Both the position numbers and the translations under genes were made by a program. A stretch of DNA of 23,574 nt from Opitutia bacterium (GTDB lineage Bacteria > Verrucomicrobiota > Verrucomicrobiia > Opitutales > UBA953), in NCBI GenBank assembly GCA_947378845.1, contig CANCLQ010000021.1, forward strand, positions 1 to 23,574. The letters are read 5' to 3'. This document shows, piece by piece, positions 16,011-23,322 of the stretch. The notes beneath the pieces are model-generated. The model saw only the letters and a list, made by a program, of their open reading frames with translations. It was not told where the DNA came from and did no database searches. How positions within the stretch are numbered: position 1 is the stretch's first letter; each line of letters opens with the position of its first letter.

Positions 16011-18704
16011 ATGGCCACCTCCGACCCCTTCAAAGCCCTTCGTCCTTTCACTGCTGGCGGTAAATCTGGCTCCATTTATTCCCTCCCAGCACTCGAGCAG
16101 GCAGGCCTCGGAAAAATCTCTCGTCTCCCTGTTTCCATCCGCCTCGTCCTCGAATCCGTTCTACGTAATTGCGATGGCGTTGCGGTTACCGAAAACGACG
16201 TTCGTGCATTGGCAAAATGGAATGCCGCTAAGCCCGTCGACACCGAAATCCCATTCGTTGTCGCACGTATTGTTTTACAAGATTTCACCGGCGTACCGCT
16301 TCTCGTCGACCTCGCTGCAATGCGCGAAGCAGTTGCACGTCTTGGAAAAGATAGTTCGGTCATCGAACCACTGGTACCTGTCGACCTCGTTGTTGACCAC
16401 TCCGTGCAAGTGGATCGTGCGGGCACCGCTAATTCGTTCCTCGAAAATTTACGCGAAGAATTCAGCCGTAACACTGAGCGTTACGAATTCCTCAAATGGG
16501 GCATGCAAGCCTTCAAGACTTTTGGCGTGGTTCCTCCAGCCATCGGTATTGTTCACCAAGTAAACTTGGAATACCTTGCTAAACTCGTCTTCGAGAAGAA
16601 CGGCGTTTTCTATCCTGACACACTGGTCGGCACCGACTCACACACGACCATGATTAACGGCATTGGCGTCGTAGGCTGGGGCGTAGGAGGCATCGAAGCC
16701 GAAGCGGGCATGTTGGGTCAACCCGTCTACTTCCAAACGCCTGAAGTCATTGGCGTTAATCTTAAAGGCAGCCTGCGTGAAGGCGTCACCGCGACCGACC
16801 TCACCTTGCGCCTTACTGAAATCTTACGCAAAGCTAAGGTCGTCGGTAAATTCGTTGAATTCTACGGCGAAGGCACCGAAGCCCTCTCACTCGCCGACCG
16901 TGCAACGATTGCCAACATGGCCCCAGAATACGGCGCCACGATGGGCTTCTTCCCTGTCGACGATAAGTCGCTCGATTACCTACGCCAAACCGGTCGCGAC
17001 GAATCACACGTCGCACTCGTTCGCGAATATTACAAAGCACAAGGTCTCTTCGGCATTCCGAAAGCCGGCAGCATCGACTACACGCAAAATATCGAACTCG
17101 ATATCAGCACCGTCGTGCCGTGCGTCTCAGGTCCTAAGCGTCCACAAGACCGTGTCGATCTTCCCAAAATCAAAGAGAGCTTCAACACGCTCTTTACAAC
17201 GCCTAAGGATAAAAATGGATTCGGAAAAAATGAATCCGACCGATCCGCATCAGCACCCATCGGTGCAACTAATCGTAAACTGAATCACGCATCGGTAGTT
17301 ATTGCTGCGATCACTTCATGCACTAACACGTCTAATCCATCTGTGATGGTCGCTGCCGGTTTGGTCGCCAAGAAGGCCGTAGAAAAAGGCCTCAAAGTTA
17401 ACCCAACCGTTAAATGTTCACTCGCCCCTGGATCTCGCGTGGTGACGGATTACCTCAACGAGGTTAAACTCACTTCTTACCTCGACCAACTCGGGTTCAA
17501 TCTCGTCGGCTACGGTTGCACAACCTGTATCGGCAACTCGGGCCCGCTCGATGCCGACATCGAAAATGCAATCAAGCAAGGCGACCTCGTGACTGCTTCT
17601 GTTCTCTCTGGTAATCGTAATTTCGAAGCGCGTGTTCATGGTGCGGTTAAATCCAACTATCTGATGTCGCCTCCACTCGTAGTGGCTTTCGCTTTAGCGG
17701 GAAGAGTCGATATCGACCTCGACAACGAAGCACTCGGCCAAGGCGCTGATGGTAAACCTATTTTCCTAAAAGATATCTGGCCCACCCAAGCTGAGATTTC
17801 CGATTACGTTGCACGCGGACTTAAACCATCGATGTTCAAGTCGAAATACGCTCCAGACTCGCTCGCCAATGCCACCGCCGAGTGGAAAGGCGTACAAGGC
17901 GGCTCAGGCGCCCGTTTCAGCTGGAAGGAATCGTCCACCTACATTCAAGAGCCCCCATTCTTTAAGGGCTTCTCGATGACGCCTCCACCGGCTCCAAAGC
18001 TCAGCCAGCTCCGTCCGTTGGCCATCCTGGGCGATTCAGTAACGACCGACCACATTTCTCCCGCAGGATCATTCAAAGAAGAAACTCCTGCTGGTAAATT
18101 CCTTCTCGCTGCCGGCGTAGCGAAAAAAGATTTTAACTCTTACGGCTCACGTCGCGGCAATGACCGCATCATGACTCGTGGAACCTTTGCGAATACTCAG
18201 GTCAAAAATCTGATGGCCGAAGGTAAAGAAGGTGGCTTCACCAAGCTGCAACCTGAAGGTAAAATCGAAACCATCTTCGATGCGTGCGAATCTTACAAAC
18301 AACGTGGCACTGGACTCATCGTTTTCGGTGGCGTCGACTACGGCATGGGCTCGTCGCGCGATTGGGCTGCCAAAGGCACCGCCCTTCTCGGCGTCAAAGC
18401 GGTCGTCGCTCAATCGTTCGAACGCATTCACCGCTCCAACCTCATCGGCATGGGCGTACTGCCTCTGGAATTTATCGACGGCAAGAACGCTGCTTCATTC
18501 AATCTTAACGGCACAGAAACCTTCGACCTCGAAGGACTGACCGACCCGGTTAAGCCGCGCCAAGCAGTCACGCTCGTCGTGCACCGCTCCAACGGAACCA
18601 TAGATCGCATTCCTCTCGTAGCTCGAATTGATACAGCCATCGAAGGCGAATACTACCGTCACGGCGGCATTCTTCCCTACGTTCTGCGTCAAATCCTCAA
18701 GTAA
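16011..18704 (+). CDS. acnA: Aconitate hydratase A
   Basis: Interconverts citrate and isocitrate in the TCA cycle using a 4Fe-4S cluster; cytoplasmic. At 897 residues it has the full AcnA/IRP1-like length. Cluster ligands are Cys437 (ITSCTNTSN), Cys503 and Cys506 (GCTTCIGNSG), nearly the same positions as E. coli AcnA. Other family blocks seen are GTDSHTTMINGIGVVGWGVGG, LSGNRNFEARVHG, DHISPAGS in the swivelling domain and GSSRDWAAKGT. Members of this type can also bind mRNA when the cluster is lost. The gene has its own upstream region after a terminator and no Shine-Dalgarno sequence. aroQ follows after about 60 bases, with a hairpin region between. Confidence 0.97.
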   Translation: MATSDPFKALRPFTAGGKSGSIYSLPALEQAGLGKISRLPVSIRLVLESVLRNCDGVAVTENDVRALAKWNAAKPVDTEIPFVVARIVLQDFTGVPLLVDLAAMREAVARLGKDSSVIEPLVPVDLVVDHSVQVDRAGTANSFLENLREEFSRNTERYEFLKWGMQAFKTFGVVPPAIGIVHQVNLEYLAKLVFEKNGVFYPDTLVGTDSHTTMINGIGVVGWGVGGIEAEAGMLGQPVYFQTPEVIGVNLKGSLREGVTATDLTLRLTEILRKAKVVGKFVEFYGEGTEALSLADRATIANMAPEYGATMGFFPVDDKSLDYLRQTGRDESHVALVREYYKAQGLFGIPKAGSIDYTQNIELDISTVVPCVSGPKRPQDRVDLPKIKESFNTLFTTPKDKNGFGKNESDRSASAPIGATNRKLNHASVVIAAITSCTNTSNPSVMVAAGLVAKKAVEKGLKVNPTVKCSLAPGSRVVTDYLNEVKLTSYLDQLGFNLVGYGCTTCIGNSGPLDADIENAIKQGDLVTASVLSGNRNFEARVHGAVKSNYLMSPPLVVAFALAGRVDIDLDNEALGQGADGKPIFLKDIWPTQAEISDYVARGLKPSMFKSKYAPDSLANATAEWKGVQGGSGARFSWKESSTYIQEPPFFKGFSMTPPPAPKLSQLRPLAILGDSVTTDHISPAGSFKEETPAGKFLLAAGVAKKDFNSYGSRRGNDRIMTRGTFANTQVKNLMAEGKEGGFTKLQPEGKIETIFDACESYKQRGTGLIVFGGVDYGMGSSRDWAAKGTALLGVKAVVAQSFERIHRSNLIGMGVLPLEFIDGKNAASFNLNGTETFDLEGLTDPVKPRQAVTLVVHRSNGTIDRIPLVARIDTAIEGEYYRHGGILPYVLRQILK

Positions 18705-18710
18705 TACGCC

Positions 18711-18752
18711 TTGGGGCTAACCATTGCGACTTGCCCCCAACGAGCGGGCAAG
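18711..18752 (+). promoter_or_regulatory. Two overlapping, mutually exclusive hairpins between acnA and aroQ
   Basis: TTGGGG (18711-18716) can pair with CCCCAA (18735-18740). CTTGCCC (18730-18736) can instead pair with GGGCAAG (18746-18752). The two structures share bases 18735-18736 and cannot fully form together, the layout of an antiterminator/terminator or a translational switch. No T-run follows the second stem. The aroQ start is 13 bases downstream. Confidence 0.35.
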
Positions 18753-18765
18753 TATTCGTCTGCAT

Positions 18766-19227
18766 ATGGAAATCGGCGTTATCAACGGACCTAATCTCGA
18801 TCGACTCGGCAAACGCGAGCCGGAGGTCTATGGTACCCAAACACTTTCCGACCTCGAAAAGAAGATCGCTGCTCACGCCAAAAAAGCCGGTGCGAAGACC
18901 CGCTTCTTCCAATCCAACCACGAAGGTAAGATCATCGATACCATTGCAAAGTGGGCGGATGACGGTGTGAAATTCCTGGTTATCAATCCAGGTGGTCACA
19001 CCCACGTGAGCGTGGCGTTGCGTGATAGCATTGCCGGCAGCGGCCTCACCGCCGTCGAAGTTCATATTTCAAATATTTATAAGCGTGAAGAGTTCCGCCA
19101 TAAATCCGTGACCGCCTCCGCTTGTGTGGGCGTCATCACTGGACTCGGCTTTGAGGGCTACTTGCTCGCCGTCGATTACCTCGTGGCGAACGGCAAGACG
19201 GCCGCTAAGTCGAAGAAGAAAAAGTAA
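18766..19227 (+). CDS. aroQ: 3-dehydroquinate dehydratase, type II
   Basis: Dehydrates 3-dehydroquinate to 3-dehydroshikimate in the shikimate pathway; the family forms dodecamers in the cytoplasm. From this ATG it has 153 residues. Family blocks are INGPNLDRLGKREPEVYG (6-23, catalytic Tyr22), SNHEGKIID (50-58), INPGGHTHVSVALRD (73-87) and EVHISNIYKREEFR (98-111, catalytic His100). It ends in a lysine-rich tail (KTAAKSKKKK) beyond the usual core. A TTG at 18724 would add 14 residues without family similarity. The gene converges on the FAD oxidoreductase with just one base between the stop codons and no terminator, so antisense overlap of the transcripts is likely. Confidence 0.95.
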   Translation: MEIGVINGPNLDRLGKREPEVYGTQTLSDLEKKIAAHAKKAGAKTRFFQSNHEGKIIDTIAKWADDGVKFLVINPGGHTHVSVALRDSIAGSGLTAVEVHISNIYKREEFRHKSVTASACVGVITGLGFEGYLLAVDYLVANGKTAAKSKKKK

Positions 19228-19228
19228 A

Positions 19229-20272
19229 TTACGCGCTGACGGTAAACCTACGCAGGTCGCACGTCGATCGGACCGGCCTACCCTCAACTAAGTGGTCGGC
19301 CATCTCTTGCGCCAAAGTGGGAGCCCAAACGGTACCTCGCGGACCCATGCCATTAAAGAGATGAAGCCACTTATGCTCCGGGTGCGTACCAATGAACGGA
19401 TGGTTGTCGCTGGTACAGGGCCTCACGCCTGCAACGTGATCCGTCACCTCAACACTCACCTCACACTTAAAATATTCCTTAAATCTTTTTTGGAATTTCT
19501 CATTCTGCACCTGAGTCGGGATTTCATTGAGGCCCGTCCATTCCCAATTCGTACCCGCGCGCCAGCGACCCTGACCCAGTGGCAAAGCCCAGCCTTGTCG
19601 ATTGAGCACAACTGATGAATCAGGTGCATTAGAATTAAAGCTAATCGCCTCACCTTTTGCCGGCTGCCATGGGAGGTATGTAAATGGCCCACTCAGTGCG
19701 GAACGATAGCCATCACAGAAAATAATACCGCGTGCAGATACGTCGTGCCATTGCACACCATCATCTGTCACCAGCGCATCTGCATAATTAAATTCTTCAG
19801 CACGAAGTAACTGTGCCGCTTTCAATTGTTCGGCCGACTCCTGTAATAATTTCGGTAAATCGACCCACGCACCATGCATCATCGCTCCACCAAATTCATC
19901 GGACCAATCCAGAGAAATTTTGCCTGCACCTTCGGTGATCTTCTCGATAAATGGAGCACAGGTATCACACTCTGCACGTTTCAATCCGCGAGTACGTTGT
20001 TCTGCATCAACAAACATTCGGTAAACGTGCGTCGGGCGGAAAACGTTGAGCTTACTTAATTCTTTTTCGGCAGTCTTAAATAATTCAGGATACTCGGGTG
20101 TTAAAGTGAAACGCTGCCCAGTGAGCGGCGTCATCAAACCCGCAGCTACTTTAGACGCCGAGTTCTTCCAGTTATTATCAACGACCAAGACTCTTTGGTT
20201 TCGCTGCTGCAAGGACCTTGCCAGCAAGGTGCCAGCTAAACCTTGGCCAATGATAATAAAGTCTACCTGCAT
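19229..20272 (-). CDS. FAD-dependent oxidoreductase of the DAO family
   Basis: A 347-residue flavoprotein with an N-terminal Rossmann FAD site GQGLAG (9-14) and acidic Asp32 closing the beta-alpha-beta unit. It has the DAO-type SASKVAAGLMTPLTG block (38-52) and a C-terminal GVRPCTSDNHPFIG followed by the second FAD contact NGMGPRGTVWAP. It resembles glycine oxidase and the oxidase half of MnmC, but no tRNA-methyltransferase domain is attached, and the substrate cannot be assigned. No signal peptide is seen. It is the last gene of the minus-strand run, 55 bases after the LpoB-like gene. Its start codon lies inside a small hairpin. The family call is firm; the function is unknown. Confidence 0.85.
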   Translation of the reverse strand: MQVDFIIIGQGLAGTLLARSLQQRNQRVLVVDNNWKNSASKVAAGLMTPLTGQRFTLTPEYPELFKTAEKELSKLNVFRPTHVYRMFVDAEQRTRGLKRAECDTCAPFIEKITEGAGKISLDWSDEFGGAMMHGAWVDLPKLLQESAEQLKAAQLLRAEEFNYADALVTDDGVQWHDVSARGIIFCDGYRSALSGPFTYLPWQPAKGEAISFNSNAPDSSVVLNRQGWALPLGQGRWRAGTNWEWTGLNEIPTQVQNEKFQKRFKEYFKCEVSVEVTDHVAGVRPCTSDNHPFIGTHPEHKWLHLFNGMGPRGTVWAPTLAQEMADHLVEGRPVRSTCDLRRFTVSA

Positions 20273-20280
20273 ATCGCAGG
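20266..20280 (-). promoter_or_regulatory. Hairpin enclosing the start codon of the FAD oxidoreductase
   Basis: The 5-bp inverted repeat CCTGC-N5-GCAGG spans the ATG (20270-20272), with the start codon at the loop/stem edge. It could limit ribosome access. The stem is short, so chance is possible. Confidence 0.3.
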
Positions 20281-20327
20281 AAAGGAGTGCTAAGCCGAAA
20301 GGTCAAACCCGGCAGTCAATAATTCGG

Positions 20328-20819
20328 TCAGCCTTCAACTTCGGCCTTCACACGCTTTTTAACCTTACGCTCTTCCGACCAGATGTACGCGCCAGTCGAA
20401 AGCTCCACCAATGTGAGCCTTAAGTAACAACCCTTGATCCGTATTTTGTTACCCGAGCCCTGGACCTCATAAATTCGACCTCGTAACAATAAGTCAGGTT
20501 TCACATTAGGCTCCGAGAGAGAGTCCCACTGCACCACTCGACCCGACTTAAACAAATAGACGGTTGCCCGTGCCAACAATGTCTCTGTGTCGATATCCAA
20601 CCTGGTTCCATTGGTGACCGCACCTAACTGGACCTTTGCGGGTGGTTCTAAATTAAGTGCTGGGCTTCCCGACATCGACTGCACGATGGCCGCAGCTGCA
20701 TCGACAAAGTCGTCGGTTGTTAGGGTTTCAGGCGACGCAACTACCGGGTGGCGACTTTGCAAGCCATCGACGCAACCCAACAACAAAAGAGAAACTAAAA
20801 CCCCGAACAATCTATGCAC
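20328..20819 (-). CDS. LpoB-like lipoprotein (penicillin-binding-protein activator family)
   Basis: A 163-residue lipoprotein with a short signal and lipobox LLLGC (lipidated Cys16). The region TTDDFVDAAAAIVQSMSGSPAL resembles the LpoB core, and the later part (VVQWDSLSEPNVKPDLLLRG, then LVELSTGAYIWSEER) follows the LpoB/PF13036 pattern of strands ending in 'tG..iWs...'. In E. coli, LpoB is an outer-membrane lipoprotein that activates the peptidoglycan synthase PBP1b. It is shorter than E. coli LpoB (213 residues) because the Pro-rich linker is small. The start is GTG and no ATG lies near. It follows the YcfL-like gene by 14 bases, the same pairing as ycfL-lpoB in enterobacteria. Whether it activates a synthase here is inferred. 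Confidence 0.75.
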   Translation of the reverse strand: MHRLFGVLVSLLLLGCVDGLQSRHPVVASPETLTTDDFVDAAAAIVQSMSGSPALNLEPPAKVQLGAVTNGTRLDIDTETLLARATVYLFKSGRVVQWDSLSEPNVKPDLLLRGRIYEVQGSGNKIRIKGCYLRLTLVELSTGAYIWSEERKVKKRVKAEVEG

Positions 20820-20833
20820 TGTCGTCGCGAGAT

Positions 20834-21265
20834 TTAGCGATCAATCAAGCGAAGGCGGCATTCCACTGCGCTAGTCTCTAAAGCCATCGCCGTATAAGTC
20901 TGCATCGCACCTGGTTGAAATGGCAAATTGGTCCAGCCTTCTTGTTTCTCTACCACGGCGCCATCGGCATTCAGAAACTCACAGGCAACCTTAACGGTTT
21001 GGCTGATGTAAGATACATTGCGTAAGTCGAACTGAACTTGGGTAAAGCCATTGGCGGTCTTCGATTTTCGTGCAGCCGTTACTTCAATCTTACGTGAAAT
21101 ACGACTATCGTTGATCTCAGACTTGATTGAACCATCTGGCTGAGTCGTAAAGAAATTCACTGCGTCGGCTGGTGTTGCCGCCCGCTCCACCTTGTCGCCA
21201 AGCTTGATTAATGTGGTACAACCAACGAACAAGGCCGCCATTAGAACGAGTGCTGTTTTTTTCAT
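20834..21265 (-). CDS. YcfL-like (DUF1425) lipoprotein
   Basis: A 143-residue lipoprotein with a signal peptide and lipobox LFVGC (Cys16). The mature part looks like a small beta-sandwich: RISRKIEVTAARKSK, VQFDLRNVSYISQTVKVACEF, VEKQEGWTNLPFQPGAMQTYTAMAL and a final RLRLID strand. This matches the DUF1425/YcfL pattern. YcfL's function is not well known; its gene sits next to lpoB in E. coli, as here, which is why I name both by that pair. A good -10 element lies upstream, so this gene probably starts the ycfL-lpoB-FAD oxidoreductase transcript. The ATG has no Shine-Dalgarno sequence. Confidence 0.7.
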   Translation of the reverse strand: MKKTALVLMAALFVGCTTLIKLGDKVERAATPADAVNFFTTQPDGSIKSEINDSRISRKIEVTAARKSKTANGFTQVQFDLRNVSYISQTVKVACEFLNADGAVVEKQEGWTNLPFQPGAMQTYTAMALETSAVECRLRLIDR

Positions 21266-21352
21266 AAGTAAAATAGGGTACGTCAGTATTCTCGACCGAG
21301 TGAAGATTACTTACAAGCAGAACCCACTCTAAACCTGAGCCCAAAATGTAAA

Positions 21353-21376
21353 ATTATACTCTGTAATTATAACAGA
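21353..21376 (-). promoter_or_regulatory. Promoter with operator-like palindrome upstream of the YcfL-like gene
   Basis: On the minus strand two perfect TATAAT boxes occur (plus-strand 21366-21371 and 21353-21358). The first is covered by an imperfect palindrome, TCTGT-N7-ACAGA (21360-21376). -35 matches are weak. It is placed about 90-100 bases before the YcfL-like ATG, just after the glycosyltransferase stop. Either box could drive the lipoprotein genes, and the palindrome could be a repressor site. Confidence 0.45.
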
Positions 21377-21397
21377 ATTCCTCAAACGCCTTATGCC

Positions 21398-22162
21398 TCA
21401 AAGCAAGGACCCAAACCTTAATTCAAATTGGGCCATCAAACTACCCTGCGGGTATGACATATTCTTATCGGTCCGCGTGCGCCCCCACCACGATGAATAA
21501 CAATGCACAAACTTAGCTTCGGGTGAAAGTACGCCCCCCACCGCCAGGAGCGACCTGGGGCACTTCCAATAAACAATTGGGTTAGAAAAATCAGGGCCCA
21601 TAATTTCGAATCCGTGTTCTGTTTGTAATTTCAGTAAATCAGTCATCAGTTCCGGACCAATCTCCCCCCAGGTAATTTTCTCTGGCGGAAAAGAATCCGC
21701 TACTGCCAGCGCTAAATCAATGAGATTACCACGACCCGGAGTGGGATTGTAGATTAAATTATTATTAATGATAACCTCGTTGCTGCCATCATTCTCCCAA
21801 TCTTCGGTATTCAATGGCAGTCGCTCAGTAACAATCGCGGGACGGACAAATACACCTGGACCGACGAGAGCAATGACATCGGTATCCGCATACAGCCCAC
21901 CCAACTCATTGAGTAACTTATAGCGAAATAAATCAGAGAATGAAGCATAGGACCCTGCTTTGTTTTTAAACACGCGGACTTCCGATAAAATCACGCGAGC
22001 GTCACGCAGAATAACTCCACGCGGTGCATTCGTTATCTCACCGTAGGTCCAAAGATTAACTTGATAACCCTGGAGCACGAAACTTGAAATGCAAAGGCGC
22101 TCCAACTTACTCAGCTCACCATAAGCCCAAAACATGTTAACGGATGGATCAGGGGTGATCAT
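21398..22162 (-). CDS. DXD-type sugar glycosyltransferase (GT32/OCH1-like)
   Basis: A 254-residue, probably cytosolic enzyme. The block FSDLFRYKLLNELGGLYADTDV (75-96) is the hallmark of the Gly_transf_sug/GT32 group, with DTD at 93-95 as the metal/nucleotide-sugar DXD motif. The N-terminus MFWAYGELSKLERLCISSF resembles the usual start of the fold, and a later CYSSWW segment fits the C-terminal His/Trp region of alpha-1,4-glycosyltransferase-like proteins. No signal peptide or membrane anchor is seen. Donor and acceptor sugars are unknown; lipopolysaccharide or exopolysaccharide decoration is a guess. It lies alone among unrelated genes, 48 bases after the AEC permease, so may be an acquired accessory gene. 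A GGAA six bases before the ATG is one of the few ribosome-site candidates in the window. Confidence 0.8.
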   Translation of the reverse strand: MITPDPSVNMFWAYGELSKLERLCISSFVLQGYQVNLWTYGEITNAPRGVILRDARVILSEVRVFKNKAGSYASFSDLFRYKLLNELGGLYADTDVIALVGPGVFVRPAIVTERLPLNTEDWENDGSNEVIINNNLIYNPTPGRGNLIDLALAVADSFPPEKITWGEIGPELMTDLLKLQTEHGFEIMGPDFSNPIVYWKCPRSLLAVGGVLSPEAKFVHCYSSWWGRTRTDKNMSYPQGSLMAQFELRFGSLL

Positions 22163-22210
22163 CTGAGTTCCGTTAATAAGAATGAATTAACGATTATTTC
22201 CAACTTAAAC

Positions 22211-23170
22211 TTATGCCTTCATCCCCAAGAACCACGAGCCTACATAAAGCCAAAGGGGCGTGATTATAGGACATAACGCCATCGTAAACACTGAGCAACG
22301 AAGGGCGATTGGTACGTCGCCCTTGTACATTTCAACGATGAGAAAACTGAAGATACCTGCAGGCATAGCCGCCTGCACAAGCATGACTTTCCTTAACTCC
22401 GGATCATGCACAACGAACGCTGCAACCAAGAGAAGTGAAACTGGAATTAAAATCCAGCGAGCGAGAATAATTCCCACTGTCACCCTTCCCTCCGCAAAGA
22501 ATCGGTACCCTTTAATTGTTTCGTAAAAATAGATACCTGTAAGGATCGTCCCAACTGGGATAGCACATTCACCCACCCAGTGTAGGACTTGGGCGAGAAA
22601 TGTTACGGGGCTAGTATCACCCCATCCTGCAAAATTAATCGCGAGGCCGATCGCCAGCGCCAGCGTCATTGGCTGCGCAAGGTTCTTTAATCCCTTCCAA
22701 CCTTTTTTACCCGATAAATAAGTGACTCCAAACGTCCAAACCGCGGCCTCCACTCCAACATTATGGACCAGTAATACACCGACCACATCGCGATCAAATA
22801 GCGCAGCCGTGATGGGGATGCCCAGGTAACCGAAATTATTAATTCCTAATGAATACGCCAAGGTACGTTTCGCAACGCCCTCTTCGTAGCCGACCCACTT
22901 CGCAACCCACTGACCAATTAAAATCCCGCACACAATCATCAAGAAACCCGTACCCAAATACAATGCCGCCTGTGAACTCGAACTTAGAAGTTTATTATTA
23001 CAAATTCTTGAGAAGATGAGTGCCGGAAAGAAAACCCAAATGACTAAACGCATCAGAGGTAAGCGAGACGCCGGCCCCACCCAACCGCGGTTTGCCATGA
23101 ACCAACCAACCGCCACCAACAAGCCCACCTTTACGAGCGCTTGAGCAAATTCAATGGTGATGACATTCAT
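22211..23170 (-). CDS. AEC-family transporter (auxin efflux carrier-like permease)
   Basis: A 319-residue hydrophobic protein with about ten predicted membrane segments arranged as two repeats. Characteristic stretches are the N-terminal VKVGLLVAVGWFMANRGWV, the SLGINNFGYLGIPITAALF block (about 110-128) and the C-terminal QAAMPAGIFSFLIVEMYKGD (about 273-292), which match the crossover regions of bacterial AEC permeases (PF03547). Bacterial members carry small organic anions such as malate or malonate; the substrate here cannot be told. It is the first gene of the minus-strand run and diverges from the tmRNA gene, sharing a 152-base upstream region. No clear Shine-Dalgarno sequence precedes the ATG. 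Confidence 0.88.
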   Translation of the reverse strand: MNVITIEFAQALVKVGLLVAVGWFMANRGWVGPASRLPLMRLVIWVFFPALIFSRICNNKLLSSSSQAALYLGTGFLMIVCGILIGQWVAKWVGYEEGVAKRTLAYSLGINNFGYLGIPITAALFDRDVVGVLLVHNVGVEAAVWTFGVTYLSGKKGWKGLKNLAQPMTLALAIGLAINFAGWGDTSPVTFLAQVLHWVGECAIPVGTILTGIYFYETIKGYRFFAEGRVTVGIILARWILIPVSLLLVAAFVVHDPELRKVMLVQAAMPAGIFSFLIVEMYKGDVPIALRCSVFTMALCPIITPLWLYVGSWFLGMKA

Positions 23171-23244
23171 GCGTGAGTAAGCCCACCCGACTCCACCCCA
23201 CTTTTAAAGCGTAAAATTAGGATTAAACACACTCCGTGGGTCGC

Positions 23245-23310
23245 TTGACTTCCGAAGCTTTTCAGCGACAGTTAAGGAGTTCCTTCTCAGTCGACCCCGA
23301 TAATGTCGAC
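23245..23310 (+). promoter_or_regulatory. Probable ssrA promoter region with GTCGAC inverted repeat
   Basis: GATAAT (23299-23304) fits a -10 box about 19 bases before the mature tmRNA 5' end, leaving a short leader to be trimmed. It is flanked by two GTCGAC copies (23290-23295 and 23305-23310). TTGACT at 23245-23250 is a good -35 sequence but too far from this -10; a start from a weaker -10 nearer to it is possible. The minus-strand permease promoter must share this 152-base gap. Confidence 0.35.
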
Positions 23311-23322
23311 GAAACTATTTTC

